From: Geodermatophilus obscurus DSM 43160
GTDB lineage: Bacteria > Actinomycetota > Actinomycetes > Mycobacteriales > Geodermatophilaceae
Direction: 5' to 3'
Length of the DNA stretch: 64,000 nucleotides
NCBI RefSeq assembly: GCF_000025345.1
Contig: NC_013757.1
Span: 1,550,001-1,614,000, forward strand
In this document: in pieces, positions 43,043 to 55,101 of the stretch
Numbering within the stretch: the first letter of the stretch is position 1
How the letters are laid out: each line of letters starts with the position of its first letter
The notes under the pieces: model-generated
What the model saw: the letters and a program-made list of their open reading frames with translations, nothing else
What the model was told of the DNA's origin: nothing
Database searches by the model: none
Position numbers and translations under genes: made by a program

Positions 43043-43906
43043 GTGACCTCGCCGGCGACGGCGCGGCGGCTGTGGGCGCTGGGTGAGCCCTATCACGCGC
43101 TCACCTACTTCGCCGACGAGTGCCGGACGGCCATAGAGGAGACCGGGCTGCGTGGCTTCTGGCGCGGCTACTTCGCCATGCGGGCTGCGCCGCTGGGCCC
43201 GGTCGGGGCCGAGGTCGTGACGGCCACCTTCTACAACTTCGCGCCCGCGTTCGTGGCCGGCCGCGTGCCGGAGGTGTGGCAGGTGGCCGATCCCGCGTCG
43301 GTGCTGGCCGCGCGGCTGGCCGGGGTGGACGCCGCGGTGCGCCGGACGCTGGGGGAGGAGTGGCCGGCCTCTGCAGCAGCGGCGGAGGCCGCCGAGCTGC
43401 TCACGGCGGCAGCGGCGGCGGTGGACGCCCCCGGCCGGCCGCTGGCGGCGGCGAACGCCGGGCTGCCCGTGCCCGCGGAGCCGCACCTGGCCGTCTGGCA
43501 GTCGCTGACCACGCTGCGGGAGCACCGCGGCGACGGGCACAACGCCGCGCTGCTGCAGCGGGGTATCTCCGGCGTCGGCGCACACGTGCTGGCCGCCGCG
43601 GCCGGCCGGACGGCGCGCGAGTGGCTGGTCCGCGCCCGCGGGTGGGACGACGACGCGTGGACGACCGCCGCCGAGGAGCTCGCCGGCCGCGGCTGGCTGG
43701 CCGGCGAGGAGCTCACCGCGGAGGGCGGCGCGATCGTCGCCGCGGTGGAGGCCGACACCGACCGGCTGGCGCTGGCTCCGTGGCAGGCACTGGGCGACCG
43801 GCGGTGCGACCGGCTGGCCGAGCTGCTCGCGCCGGTGCGTCGCGCCGTCGTCGCAGCGGGCGCCTGGCCGGAGGCCAACCCGATCGGCGTCCCCGACCCG
43901 GACTGA
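43043..43906 (+). CDS. SCO6745-like helical protein
   Basis: GTG at 43043; 287 aa. The start ARRLWALGEPYHALTYFADE followed by CRTAIEETGLRGFWRGYFAM, and later TFYNFAPAFVAGRVPEVW, match the SCO6745 family of actinobacteria (uncharacterised, some annotated HTH). Mostly helical with Ala-rich stretches. No catalytic motif visible. Confidence 0.85.
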   Translation: MTSPATARRLWALGEPYHALTYFADECRTAIEETGLRGFWRGYFAMRAAPLGPVGAEVVTATFYNFAPAFVAGRVPEVWQVADPASVLAARLAGVDAAVRRTLGEEWPASAAAAEAAELLTAAAAAVDAPGRPLAAANAGLPVPAEPHLAVWQSLTTLREHRGDGHNAALLQRGISGVGAHVLAAAAGRTAREWLVRARGWDDDAWTTAAEELAGRGWLAGEELTAEGGAIVAAVEADTDRLALAPWQALGDRRCDRLAELLAPVRRAVVAAGAWPEANPIGVPDPD

Positions 43907-43940
43907 GGACGCTCTGGCCACACGGGTCACGGATCGACGT

Positions 43941-43969
43941 GTTGCTGCGCAACGTGATGTTGCGATCAC
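43941..43969. promoter_or_regulatory. Two adjacent inverted repeats upstream of the sortase-substrate gene
   Basis: GTTGC-tgc-GCAAC (43941-43953) is followed directly by GTGAT-gttgcg-ATCAC (43954-43969), 55 bp before ATG 44024. They may be operators for the surface-protein gene, or a terminator for the preceding gene. Confidence 0.4.
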
Positions 43970-44023
43970 CTTAGGTTCCCCCGGACGGCGCGGCCGGCGC
44001 GCCCCGTTCCGAGAGGTACCCCG

Positions 44024-45154
44024 ATGACCCCGCTCGTCCCCACCCGGGCGGCCGCGCGCCGCCGGCTCGTCGTCCGCACCGGCGCCCTCGGCCTGGCGGT
44101 GCTGGGCTCGACGGTCCTCGGTGCCGGGACGGCCGGGGCCGCGGAGGCGGTGACGATCCCGCTGGACCCGACCGACGTCGCGATCGTCCTCGAGGCGGCC
44201 GAGAACGCCGGCAGCGCGGCCGCTCCGGCGGAGTCGATCACCGCGGTTCCCGTGGCCTGGGAGGGCGACGTCGTGCTCCAGCTCCCGGAGGGGCTTGACG
44301 CCGCCGGCCTAGGTGCTCGTCTAGAGCTGAGCCCCGAGATCGGCGGGTCCGCCACGCGCGTCCTGTCCACGGCCACCCCCGGACCCGACGGGCTCGTGGT
44401 GAGCGACCTGGGCCCCGGGCGGTTCGGCATCTCCCTCCCGGCCGAGGACCCGGCCAACGGGCCGATCGGCGCGCTCCTGCTCTCGGGTGTGACGTCCGAG
44501 GACGGCTTCGACGTCCATGCCGACACCTACTACCTCGAGCTCGACAGCGCCGCTCCCGGCACCGCCGAGCTCTCCCCGCAGGTGACGGTGGTCGCCGACC
44601 AGTCCTGCGACCCCACGGCGGCGACCCACTGCGCCGGCGCGACGGTCACGGCCGGCAGCCCGTTCGCCGTCACCGTCCCGCCCACCTCGGAGCTGCAGAC
44701 CCTGGGCCACGGCACCCTGCAGGACGCGGAGGTGTCGTTGGTGGACCTCACCGGCGGCGCCGCCGAGCCGCTCCTGCTCAGCGACGACCCGGCGCATTGG
44801 TCCCCGGCCGGCCCGTGGGACGCCACGGTGGCCCTGCCCGGGGGGCTCGGGGCTGGGCGGTACTACCTCTCGATGCTGCTGGGGGACCCGGCCTCCGGCG
44901 ACCCCGTCACCATCTCCACCCTGGAGCTCCGGGTGCTGGCCGCGCAGCCTGCCCCGGCCGTCGTCCCGCCGGCTCCGCCCACGACCAACGCCGGGCTGCT
45001 CTCCAACACCGGCGCCGAGGCCCTCGAGGGGAGCTCCACCCGCACGAGCGCGGTAGCCACGGGTGCCGGCCTGCTGTTCCTCGCGGGCGTGGGGGCCGTC
45101 GTCGTCCGCACGCGGCGCGGCTCGGTGTCGGGCGACGGGACGCCGGGGGTCTGA
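44024..45154 (+). CDS. Secreted surface protein with SNTG sorting signal
   Basis: ATG at 44024 with GAGAGG upstream; 376 aa. The signal peptide spans about residues 12-38 (RLVVRTGALGLAVLGSTVLG, cleavage after GAGTAGA). The mature protein begins EAVTIPLDPTDVAIV and is beta-rich, Ala/Pro-rich, with one Cys pair (DQSCDPTAATHCAG). The C-terminus is a sortase-type signal: NAGLLSNTGAEALEG, a membrane helix (AVATGAGLLFLAGVGAVVV) and RTRR. Paralogous to the next gene, which carries NAGLRSNTG. Likely anchored by the sortase two genes downstream. Confidence 0.82.
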   Translation: MTPLVPTRAAARRRLVVRTGALGLAVLGSTVLGAGTAGAAEAVTIPLDPTDVAIVLEAAENAGSAAAPAESITAVPVAWEGDVVLQLPEGLDAAGLGARLELSPEIGGSATRVLSTATPGPDGLVVSDLGPGRFGISLPAEDPANGPIGALLLSGVTSEDGFDVHADTYYLELDSAAPGTAELSPQVTVVADQSCDPTAATHCAGATVTAGSPFAVTVPPTSELQTLGHGTLQDAEVSLVDLTGGAAEPLLLSDDPAHWSPAGPWDATVALPGGLGAGRYYLSMLLGDPASGDPVTISTLELRVLAAQPAPAVVPPAPPTTNAGLLSNTGAEALEGSSTRTSAVATGAGLLFLAGVGAVVVRTRRGSVSGDGTPGV

Positions 45155-45409
45155 GGTCTGGTGGCCTGGCGAGACCGACAACGCTCTGGTCGTTCATTTG
45201 TGCAGGCCTGACAGTCAGTGCCGTGGCGCCTCGTGCCCTGATGGGCAAGAGCTGCTGACGGATCGGGCGTAGCAAGTCACACTCTGGTCACACCGGCCCC
45301 ATGTGACCCGCGTCGCGTGTCCTGTACTCAGGTGAACTGACCGGTGACGTTACGTTCCCGCCGCAGCCAGCGCCGATGGGGCGCTGCGGTCGCCGGAAGG
45401 TGCCCTCTC

Positions 45410-46564
45410 ATGTCCAGCTCCACGCAGAACCGCCGGCGGCAGGTGCAGCGCCTCGCCCTCACCGGTGTGGGCTCCGCCGTCCTGCTCGTCGGGATCGCTC
45501 CCACCGCGGGTGCCGCCACCGGGGTCGTCATCCCCCTCGAGCCGTCCGAGGTCGCGCTGACTGCCTTCCCGGTCGAGAACGTCGGCGGCGCCATGGACCC
45601 GATGGCGGACCCGGACGCCGGCGCCTTCACCCCCGTGCCGGTGCAGTACAGCGGCTCGATCACCGTGGACCTGCCCGCGGAGCTCGACGGCTCGGGTGCC
45701 GTGGACGTCCAGCTGGTCTTCGCCGACGAGGACGGCAACGGTTCCCCGGACGCGACCTATGACTCCAGCGACCTGGCCGTGGCCGCCACCGCCGGCAGTG
45801 TCACGGTCACCCTGCCGGCTGACGACCCGATCGCAGGTGACGACGCCACGCTGACCGTCGAGCCGATCACCGACACCCTCGGCCCGGCGCTCACCTTCTA
45901 CGACCCCGTCTACTACGAGCTCGGGTTCGTCCCCACGGGCGATCCTGGTGCTCCCGCCGCGCAGACCGTGACCCCGGAGCTGGTGGCCTACTCCCAGGTC
46001 CCCTGTGGGGTCACCACAGGCGATCGATGCCCCTTCCCGACCCCGGTGACCGTCGGCTCGGCCGTCACGCTCGACCTGACCGCGAGCTCCGTCCTGCGCG
46101 AGCTCGGCCTCAGCGACCTCACCGGTGTGCTGGTCGGCCTGGAGGAGCTCGACAACCGCGGCTTCCCGACCGGTGCCGCCCCGGTGGAGCTCACCGCCCA
46201 GGTCAACGGCTCGACGGCGTCGGTCGTCATCCCGGCCGACACCGCCCCCGGCGCCTACTTCCTCGTGGTCGCGCAGCAGACCCCCTCCGGCGCCACCTCG
46301 GAGCTCAACGTCGAGATCACCGTGATCGCCGAGGAGGCCGCGCCGGTCGTCCCGCCGGCCGCGGCGCCGACCACCTCGGCCGCGCCCGCCGTCGTCAACG
46401 CGGGTCTCCGCTCCAACACCGGCGTCGAGGTCGTCGAGACCGGCTCCGCCGGGACCGTCGCGGTCGCCGCGGGTGCCGGGATGCTCGTCCTCGCGGGCGT
46501 GGGTGGCGTCGCCGTCGCCCGTACCCGTCGTCGTCCGGCGGCCGAGGGTGGCACGTGCGCCTGA
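45410..46564 (+). CDS. Second secreted surface protein with SNTG sorting signal
   Basis: I chose ATG at 45410 (MSSSTQNRRRQ), with GGAAGG 9 nt upstream; 384 aa. Signal peptide about residues 12-36 (LALTGVGSAVLLVGIAPTAG). The mature start TGVVIPLEPSEVALTAF parallels the previous protein (EAVTIPLDPTDVAIV). C-terminus: NAGLRSNTGVEVVET, membrane helix (VAVAAGAGMLVLAGVGGVAV), then RTRRR. The gene overlaps the sortase gene by 10 bp, so substrate and enzyme are translationally coupled. Confidence 0.82.
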   Translation: MSSSTQNRRRQVQRLALTGVGSAVLLVGIAPTAGAATGVVIPLEPSEVALTAFPVENVGGAMDPMADPDAGAFTPVPVQYSGSITVDLPAELDGSGAVDVQLVFADEDGNGSPDATYDSSDLAVAATAGSVTVTLPADDPIAGDDATLTVEPITDTLGPALTFYDPVYYELGFVPTGDPGAPAAQTVTPELVAYSQVPCGVTTGDRCPFPTPVTVGSAVTLDLTASSVLRELGLSDLTGVLVGLEELDNRGFPTGAAPVELTAQVNGSTASVVIPADTAPGAYFLVVAQQTPSGATSELNVEITVIAEEAAPVVPPAAAPTTSAAPAVVNAGLRSNTGVEVVETGSAGTVAVAAGAGMLVLAGVGGVAVARTRRRPAAEGGTCA

Positions 46565-47229
46565 CCCGACCGAGTCGGCGCACCGCCGCCGCCGGGGCGG
46601 TCCTCGCGCTCGGCTTCGCCGGGGGCACGGTGCTCGCCGTCGGCCTGGCCGACGGCGAGCAGCTGGCCGCAGCCACCGGGTCCCCGGACCCGGTGGCTGC
46701 GGCCACCGCGGCCCCGCCCTCCGTGGAGGAGGCGCAGCCCACGCTGCCGCCCGAGGGGGTCGCCCTGCCCACGCCCTCGTCCGACGTGCACGTGACCGTG
46801 GACGCGCTAGGCATGGACCTGCCGGTGCTGCCGCTGACCCCGCGCAACGGCACGATCAACCCGCCGACGCTCACCGCGGCCTACTGGATCCAGCCCTACG
46901 GGGATCCAGTAGGCGCGGCCGAGCAGGCGGACAACACGCTGTACCTCGCAGCGCACTCGACCGGCACCGGCGAGTACGGCTTCGACCCGCTGATGGAGTC
47001 CGACGGGGGCGGCAGCACCCTGGAGGCCGGCGACGTCATCGAGGTGAGCACCCTGCAGGGCACGGTCGACTACACCGTCGAGCGGACCCAGCGGTACGCC
47101 AAGGGCGAGCTGCCCCGGGCCACCGAGGTGTGGGAGTCCTCGCCCGGGCGGCTGGTGCTCATCACCTGCTTCCAGCGTGGTGGTGGCCGGGCCTCGACCG
47201 AGAACCTCGTCGTCTTCGCCGAGTCCTGA
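46555..47229 (+). CDS. Class F-like sortase
   Basis: GTG at 46555; 224 aa. N-terminal membrane anchor about residues 13-32 (AGAVLALGFAGGTVLAVG), a Pro/Ala linker, then the sortase barrel from about 76 (VTVDALGMDLPVLPLTPRNG). Catalytic triad: H134 (LAAHSTGTG), C205 (LITCFQ) and R212 (GGGRAST). Class F sortases of actinobacteria are poorly characterised. Overlap with the upstream substrate gene indicates a dedicated enzyme for the SNTG proteins. Confidence 0.88.
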   Translation: MRLTRPSRRTAAAGAVLALGFAGGTVLAVGLADGEQLAAATGSPDPVAAATAAPPSVEEAQPTLPPEGVALPTPSSDVHVTVDALGMDLPVLPLTPRNGTINPPTLTAAYWIQPYGDPVGAAEQADNTLYLAAHSTGTGEYGFDPLMESDGGGSTLEAGDVIEVSTLQGTVDYTVERTQRYAKGELPRATEVWESSPGRLVLITCFQRGGGRASTENLVVFAES

Positions 47230-47231
47230 GA

Positions 47232-47348
47232 AAGGACCCGGGCCCCTTGCGGGGTCCCGCTGGCCCCGTCCAGAGGCTCACCGCGAGCTTGCGAGGGGTG
47301 GGACGGACGGCGTCCTTCGACGAGCGGTGGGGGGCAGCGGGGTCCTTC
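47232..47348. repeat. Intergenic repeat-family copy
   Basis: Lies between the convergent sortase and kynU genes. It holds AAAGGACCCGGGCCCCTTGC, CCCGTCCAGAGGCTCACCGC, GAGCTTGCGAGGGGTGGGAC and GCAGCGGGGTCCTTCTTC, i.e. a full inverted unit ending with the reverse of its start. Confidence 0.6.
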
Positions 47349-47349
47349 T

Positions 47350-48621
47350 TCAGGTGACGCGGGCGCGCACGGTGGGGTACCCCTCGTGCGCCCCGCTCGC
47401 CAGCACCTCGCGGAAGCAGTCCATCGCGTCCCAGACGTCGACGAAGCGGGTGTAGAGCGGCGCCGGGCCGAGGCGCACCCGGTCCGGGGTCCGGAAGTCG
47501 GGGACCACGCCGCGGTCGACCAGCGCCTGGGTGAGCTGCCAGGCGTCGGGGTGGGCGAGGGTCACGTGCGAGCCGCGGCGCGCCGGGTCCCGGGGCGAGG
47601 CCAGCGCCACCCCGTGCGGTGCCAGCCACGCGTCGGCGAGGGCGACGACGAGTTCGCCGAGTGCCCGGCCCTTGACCGCCAGCCGCTCGACCCCGGCTTC
47701 GGCCACCAGCCGGGCGCCGACCTCCACCGCCACCGTGGCGAGCACCGGCGGCGTCCCGACGGCGAAGCGCTCGATCCCCGGCGCCGGGTCGTAGGCCGGA
47801 CCCATGGCGAACTGGTCGCGCTGGCCGAACCAGCCCCAGATCGGCTGCCGCAGCTGCTCCTGCAGCTCGCGGCGCACGTAGAGGAAGGCCGGCGCGCCCG
47901 GCCCGCCGTTCAGGTACTTGTAGGTGCACCCGACGGCGAGGTCCGCGCCGTTCGCCGTGAGGTCGACCGGCACCGCGCCTGCGGCGTGGGAGAGGTCCCA
48001 CAGCACCAGGCCCCCGGCCTCCCGCGCCGTCGCCGTGACGGCGGCGACGTCGGCGAGCGCCCCGGACCGGTAGGCGACCGCCGACAGCACGACGACGGCG
48101 ACCCGCTCGTCCAGCGCCGCGGCCAGCACCGCCGGGTCCAGCCCCTGGTCGATGTCAGCCGGCACCTCGCGCACCGTCATACCGCGGGCCTGCGCGACCC
48201 CGGCGACGACGTAGCGGTCGGTGGGGAAGTCGTCGGCGACGCAGACCAGCACGTCGCGGCCGGGCCGGGCGTCGGCGGCGGCCACCAGCAGCTTGTAGAG
48301 GTCGACCGTCGTCGAGTCGGCCACCAGGACCTCGCCGGGCCGGGCGCCGAGCACGCCCTCGGCGAGGAGGTCGCCCACCCGGGTGGCGGCGCCGATCCAC
48401 GACGACCACGAGCGCACCAGGCCCCGCGCCCACTCCTCCTCGACCACCCGCGCGAGCGCAGCGGGTGTCTCCACCGGCATCCGGCCCAGTGAGTTGCCGT
48501 CCAGGTAGAGCGGGCGGGTCGGGTCGGAGGCATCGTCCCCGGCGCCGGCGAACCGCGCGCGGAAGCCGGCCAGCGGGTCGGCGGCGTCGAGGGCCTCGGC
48601 AGCGGCCCGGGTCAGGTCCAC
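47350..48621 (-). CDS. kynU: Kynureninase
   Basis: GTG at 48621; 423 aa. PLP-dependent aspartate aminotransferase fold: LYLDGNSLGRMPVETPAALA, ADSTTVDLYKLLVAA, LWDLSHAAGAVPVDL, and PLP lysine in GCTYKYLNGGPGAPAFLYV. It converts kynurenine (or 3-hydroxykynurenine) to anthranilate plus alanine in tryptophan breakdown. No kynA or kynB nearby; the divergent amidase may act in the same pathway (kynurenine formamidases differ in fold, so this is doubtful). Confidence 0.94.
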   Translation of the reverse strand: MDLTRAAAEALDAADPLAGFRARFAGAGDDASDPTRPLYLDGNSLGRMPVETPAALARVVEEEWARGLVRSWSSWIGAATRVGDLLAEGVLGARPGEVLVADSTTVDLYKLLVAAADARPGRDVLVCVADDFPTDRYVVAGVAQARGMTVREVPADIDQGLDPAVLAAALDERVAVVVLSAVAYRSGALADVAAVTATAREAGGLVLWDLSHAAGAVPVDLTANGADLAVGCTYKYLNGGPGAPAFLYVRRELQEQLRQPIWGWFGQRDQFAMGPAYDPAPGIERFAVGTPPVLATVAVEVGARLVAEAGVERLAVKGRALGELVVALADAWLAPHGVALASPRDPARRGSHVTLAHPDAWQLTQALVDRGVVPDFRTPDRVRLGPAPLYTRFVDVWDAMDCFREVLASGAHEGYPTVRARVT

Positions 48622-48654
48622 ACCGAGCTGTCTACCCGGTTACGGTCGCCAGCC

Positions 48655-50088
48655 GTGACCCCGGGGACGCAGCTGCACGACCTGACCGCGCTCGAGCAGG
48701 CCGCCGCCGTCCGGGCGGGGGAGGTCAGCCCGGTCGAACTCGTCGAGCACGTGCTGCGCCGGATCGAGGACCTCGACCCGGGGCTCGGCGCCTTCCTCAC
48801 CGTGACCCCCGAGCGCGCCCTGACCGCGGCCCGCCGCGCCGAGCGCCGGGTCCGCGGGGGTGGCGAGCTGCCCCCGCTCCACGGGGTGCCGACGGCGATC
48901 AAGGACCTCAACAACACCGCCGGCGTCCGGACGACGTTCGGCAGCACCGTCCTCGCCGAGAACGTGCCCACCGTCGACGACGCGGTGGTCACCCGCCTGG
49001 CCGACGCCGGGACGATCAGCGTCGGCAAGACGAGCACTCCTGAGTTCGGGTTCCCCTGCTACACCGACAACGAGCTGGTGGGCCCGGCCCGCTGCCCGTG
49101 GGACCCGACCCGGCTGGCCGGCGGCTCCAGCGGGGGAGCGGCGGTCGCGGTCGCCGCCGGGATGCTGCCGGTCGCGCAGGGCAGCGACGGCGGCGGGTCG
49201 ATCCGCATCCCGGCGAGCGTCAACGGGCTGGTGGGCCTCAAGCCCAGCCGCGGCCGGGTGAGCAACGCGCCCTTCGGCAGCGACGTCACGGGGCTGGGCA
49301 CCAACGGTCCGCTCGCGCGCACCGTCCGCGACGCCGCTGCACTGCTCGACGCGATGGCGGGGCCGGTGATCGGCGACCCGGCCTGGGCGCCGCCGCTGCC
49401 GCCGGGGGAGACCTTCCTCGGCGCGGCCGACCGCCCGCCGGGCCGGCTGCGGATCGGCCGGCACCTGGAGTCGCCTATGGCAGACGCCGGCCTGGAGCCG
49501 GAGGTGCAGACGGCGTTCGACGACGCCGCCCGGCTGCTCGAGGAGCTCGGCCACGAGGTCGAGGACGTGCCGTCCGGGCTGCTCGGCGCCGACGTCCTGG
49601 GCGCCTTCGAGCGGGTCTGGACCCTCTCGGGCACGCTGCTGCCGGTGCCGCCGGAGCGGGTGGGCGAGCTGCGGCCGCTCACCCGCGAGCTGCGGGCGCG
49701 CGGCCTGGCGCTCTCGGCACGGGAGGCGATGGAGGCGCTCACCGCGCTGCGGCTGTTCGCCCGCCGCTTCACCACCGCCACGGCCGGATACGACGTGCTG
49801 CTCGCGCCGGTCACCACGATGACGCCGCGGCCGCTGGGCTGGTTCGACGCCGACGGGGACGGCGCAGCGGACTTCGAGCGGCAGAAGCGGTACGCCGCCT
49901 TCACCGCGGTCTTCAACGTGACGGGCCACCCCGCGGTGAGCGTCCCGCTGTACTGGACCCCCGACGGGCTGCCGGTCGGGACGATGCTGGTCGGGCGCCC
50001 GGCCGACGAGGTCACGCTGGTCGCGCTGGCCGCCCAGCTGGAGGCCGCCCGCCCCTGGCGACACCGGCACCCGCCGTCCTGGGACTGA
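48655..50088 (+). CDS. Amidase signature family enzyme
   Basis: GTG at 48655, only 33 bp from the divergent kynU start, so their promoters overlap. 477 aa. The Ser-cisSer-Lys triad is visible: Lys in [11 protein letters not shown], cis-Ser in [15 protein letters not shown] and nucleophile Ser in [13 protein letters not shown]. It hydrolyses amides; no GatB or GatC partner is nearby, so it is a general amidase rather than GatA. Confidence 0.92.
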   Translation: MTPGTQLHDLTALEQAAAVRAGEVSPVELVEHVLRRIEDLDPGLGAFLTVTPERALTAARRAERRVRGGGELPPLHGVPTAIKDLNNTAGVRTTFGSTVLAENVPTVDDAVVTRLADAGTISVGKTSTPEFGFPCYTDNELVGPARCPWDPTRLAGGSSGGAAVAVAAGMLPVAQGSDGGGSIRIPASVNGLVGLKPSRGRVSNAPFGSDVTGLGTNGPLARTVRDAAALLDAMAGPVIGDPAWAPPLPPGETFLGAADRPPGRLRIGRHLESPMADAGLEPEVQTAFDDAARLLEELGHEVEDVPSGLLGADVLGAFERVWTLSGTLLPVPPERVGELRPLTRELRARGLALSAREAMEALTALRLFARRFTTATAGYDVLLAPVTTMTPRPLGWFDADGDGAADFERQKRYAAFTAVFNVTGHPAVSVPLYWTPDGLPVGTMLVGRPADEVTLVALAAQLEAARPWRHRHPPSWD

Positions 50089-50126
50089 CCAGGAGAGCGG
50101 CGGGGGCTGCCGGTAGGTTGGGGGGC

Positions 50127-50525
50127 GTGACCGTCGTCGAGACCATCCTCGTCTACGCGGTGGCCCCGCTGGCCGTGGTGGCCGTCCTGGCCCTGCTGAC
50201 CCTCGTCCCCGGGCGTCCGAAGAAGACGCGCTACAAGCCCGGGCAGCCCTGGGAGCACGAGCCGGTCTGGTACGAGCCGCACCCGGTGGGTGGCGGTGGC
50301 CACGGCCCCACCGAGGCGCACGGCCCGGCCGGTGTCCCCGGTGACGGGACCACGGCGCTGGGCTCGTCCATGTACCCGGAGCAGCACGGCCCGGGTGCTC
50401 CCGGTCAGTCCGGCGGGCACGGCGGGGGCGACTCGCACGGCGCCACCAGTGCGCGCGCCCTGAACGCCGGGCCGTCGGCCGCGGCGGCCGCCCGCCCCTT
50501 CGGCGGCGCCCGCGGGACCTGGTGA
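50127..50525 (+). CDS. Small membrane protein with Gly/His/Pro-rich tail
   Basis: GTG at 50127; 132 aa. One N-terminal helix ([20 protein letters not shown]), a conserved segment ([20 protein letters not shown]) and a low-complexity Gly/His-rich tail. The aromatic segment after the helix recurs in actinobacterial proteins upstream of DUF5130 genes. Function unknown. Confidence 0.78.
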   Translation: MTVVETILVYAVAPLAVVAVLALLTLVPGRPKKTRYKPGQPWEHEPVWYEPHPVGGGGHGPTEAHGPAGVPGDGTTALGSSMYPEQHGPGAPGQSGGHGGGDSHGATSARALNAGPSAAAAARPFGGARGTW

Positions 50526-50576
50526 CGGCGTGACCGCTCATCCCAGCACCCCTCAGCACCCCTCCGGAGGCCGGAA

Positions 50577-51041
50577 GTGACCCGCGTCCTGCAGACCACG
50601 TCGCACGACACGGCGACGTCCGCCGGCACCATGCCGACCCGCGCCGACGAGGCCGAGGCCCCCGACACGATCTTCAGCTACCAGGAGCTGCTGCGCCTCG
50701 ACGAGGCGCTGACCATGTCCTCCCGGGAGACCGGGTTGCGCTTCACCCTCTACATCGGTGACCTCGGCGCCCAGACCCGCGCCCGGGCCGAGGAGCTCTT
50801 CGAGCGCTCCGGGCGCGACCTGCCTGAGTCGGTGCTGATCGCCGTCTCGCCCGGGCAGCGGGTCGTCGAGGTCGTCACCGGCGCCGCGGCGGCACGCCGG
50901 CTGCCTGACCGGGCCTGCGCACTGGCCGTGCTGTCGATGACCAACGCCTTCGCCTCCGGCGACCTGGTGGGCGGCATCGTCAACGGGCTGCGCCAGCTGT
51001 CGGACCAGGCGGGGCACCCGCGGGGGCTGCGCACGCACTGA
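50577..51041 (+). CDS. DUF5130 (TPM-like) protein
   Basis: GTG at 50577; 154 aa. Core: FSYQELLRLDEALTMSSRET, LRFTLYIGDLGAQTRARAEE, SVLIAVSPGQRVVEVVTGAA, and a C-terminal helix with GDLVGGIVNGLRQLS. Resembles TPM domains but lacks a membrane anchor. Homologue of Rv2468c (from memory), whose neighbour is pepN, as here. Confidence 0.87.
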   Translation: MTRVLQTTSHDTATSAGTMPTRADEAEAPDTIFSYQELLRLDEALTMSSRETGLRFTLYIGDLGAQTRARAEELFERSGRDLPESVLIAVSPGQRVVEVVTGAAAARRLPDRACALAVLSMTNAFASGDLVGGIVNGLRQLSDQAGHPRGLRTH

Positions 51042-51120
51042 AGCAGGAGCCCGTCCTCCCCACCCTTCGCGAGCTCAGGATGGGTCCCGGGACGGAGCCG
51101 CGGGGCCCCGCAGGGGGTCC
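51042..51120. repeat. Intergenic repeat-family copy
   Basis: AAGCAGGAGCCCGTCCTCCC, CACCCTTCGCGAGCTCAGG and GGGGCCCCGCAGGGGGTCCT follow the DUF5130 stop and precede the perfect terminator hairpin. Confidence 0.6.
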
Positions 51121-51124
51121 TCAC

Positions 51125-51165
51125 CGCGGGAGGCCCAGGACCCATCAGGTCCTGGGCCTCCCGCG
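51125..51165. terminator. Perfect 18-bp bidirectional terminator hairpin
   Basis: CGCGGGAGGCCCAGGACC (51125-51142) pairs perfectly with GGTCCTGGGCCTCCCGCG (51148-51165) around a 5-nt loop, between the convergent DUF5130 and pepN genes. Confidence 0.8.
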
Positions 51166-51195
51166 TCCAGCAGTGGGCTGTCGCCGGGTCCGCCC

Positions 51196-53751
<2,556 letters not shown>

Positions 53752-53915
53752 GCAGGGGAGCTTCCCACGGCCCCCCGACACGCCGACGGTCCGGATCGGA
53801 CGCCCTCTCCACCAGGGGAGGGCCGGAACAACCGCCGTGCAGGCCGGCTTGGCACCCGGCAGAGACGTCCCCGGTGCGGTGTCGCCGGGCAGTCACGACA
53901 CGAGGAGCAGAACGC

Positions 53916-54578
53916 ATGACCGAGGCAGTGCAGAGCGCCCCCACGCAGGCCCGCGTGGACTTCTGGTTCGACCCGCTGTGCCCGTGGGCGTGGCTGACCA
54001 GCCGCTGGGTCCTGGAGGCGGCGAAGGTCCGCGACATCGACCTGCACTGGCACGTCATGTCCCTGACGGTGCTCAACCGCGGGCGCGACCTGCCGGAGGA
54101 GTACCAGGAGATGATGGAGAAGGCGATCGGCCCGGTGCGGGTGGCGATCGCCGCGGCGCAGCAGCACGGCGACGAGGTCCTCGGCGACCTCTACACGGCC
54201 ATGGGCACGCTGCGCCACCACGAGGGCCTGGAGCTCGACGAGCTGATCGCCCCGGCGCTGGAGCGGGTCGGCCTGCCGGCGTCGCTGGCCGAGGCCGCCA
54301 CCTCCACGGAGTACGACGAGGCCCTGGAGAAGAGCCACCACGCGGGCATGGACCCGGTGGGGGACGACGTCGGCACCCCCGTCATGCACATCGACGGCGT
54401 GGCCTTCTTCGGTCCGGTCATCAGCAAGGTGCCCACCGGTGAGGACGCCGGGAAGGCCTTCGACGGCGCCGTCCTGCTGGCCAACCTCCCCGACTTCTGG
54501 GAGCTCAAGCGGACCCGGCTCTCCGGCCCCGACATGGACTCCGTGCCGGCCGACGCGCTGGAGATCACCCGCCGCTGA
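53916..54578 (+). CDS. DsbA-family thiol oxidoreductase (Rv2466c-like)
   Basis: ATG at 53916; 220 aa, divergent from pepN. Thioredoxin-fold N-terminus [20 protein letters not shown] with active site CPWA: the second cysteine of the CPWC motif of Rv2466c is Ala. A helical insertion and [20 protein letters not shown] follow. Rv2466c (from memory) is a mycothiol-dependent reductase; a monothiol version like this would need mycothiol to resolve the mixed disulfide. Confidence 0.9.
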   Translation: MTEAVQSAPTQARVDFWFDPLCPWAWLTSRWVLEAAKVRDIDLHWHVMSLTVLNRGRDLPEEYQEMMEKAIGPVRVAIAAAQQHGDEVLGDLYTAMGTLRHHEGLELDELIAPALERVGLPASLAEAATSTEYDEALEKSHHAGMDPVGDDVGTPVMHIDGVAFFGPVISKVPTGEDAGKAFDGAVLLANLPDFWELKRTRLSGPDMDSVPADALEITRR

Positions 54579-54712
54579 AGGAGGACGCCGTCGCCCTCAC
54601 TCGCAGGCTCGTGCACGGCCCCGGCCAGAGGCTCGCCGCGGCCCCGTCCCGGGTCCCACCCTGAGCTCACGAAGGGTGGGGAGGACGGGGCCCTCTGCCT
54701 GAAGCGGGCCGG
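54579..54712. repeat. Intergenic repeat-family copy
   Basis: AGGAGGACGCCGTCGCCCTC, CACTCGCAGGCTCGTGCACG, GGCCAGAGGCTCGCCGCGG and GGGTGGGGAGGACGGGG after the DsbA-like gene. Two units in opposite orientation. Confidence 0.6.
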
Positions 54713-54888
54713 GGTGCCTGGATCGAGGCCCGCCGGAGGACCCACCGCGCCGAGTGAGCCTGCCGGTGGTGCCGGCAGCCGACCGTGGACCGCTGTCGAC
54801 GGTCGGGGGACGTCCTCGCTGTCCGGTCGAGGACGTCCCCTGACCGGTCAGCGATGTCCTGGCCTCCGGTCGGATCCCCTACGTTCCG

Positions 54889-55101
54889 AGGCAGAACGGT
54901 CCACCGGCTGGATCACGTCGGCGCCGTGGTCGAGGACCTCGCGGCTGCTGTCGCGTTCTTCGTCGACCTGGGCCTGGAACAGGAGGGCGAGGCAACGGTC
55001 GAGGGTGGGTGGACCAGCTCGTCGGGCTGGACGGAGTCCGCGCGGACATGGCCGTCGTGCGGACCCCGGACGGCCACGGCCGGGTCGAGCTGTCGACGTG
55101 A
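54889..55101 (+). pseudogene. Frameshifted VOC protein fragment
   Basis: VHRLDHVGAVVEDLAAAVAF then FVDLGLEQEGEATVEGG is read in one frame. After about 55008 the next frame gives VDQLVGLDGVRADMAVVRTP and DGHGRVELST then a stop. The whole resembles the first half of a VOC protein; the second half is missing. Confidence 0.7.
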
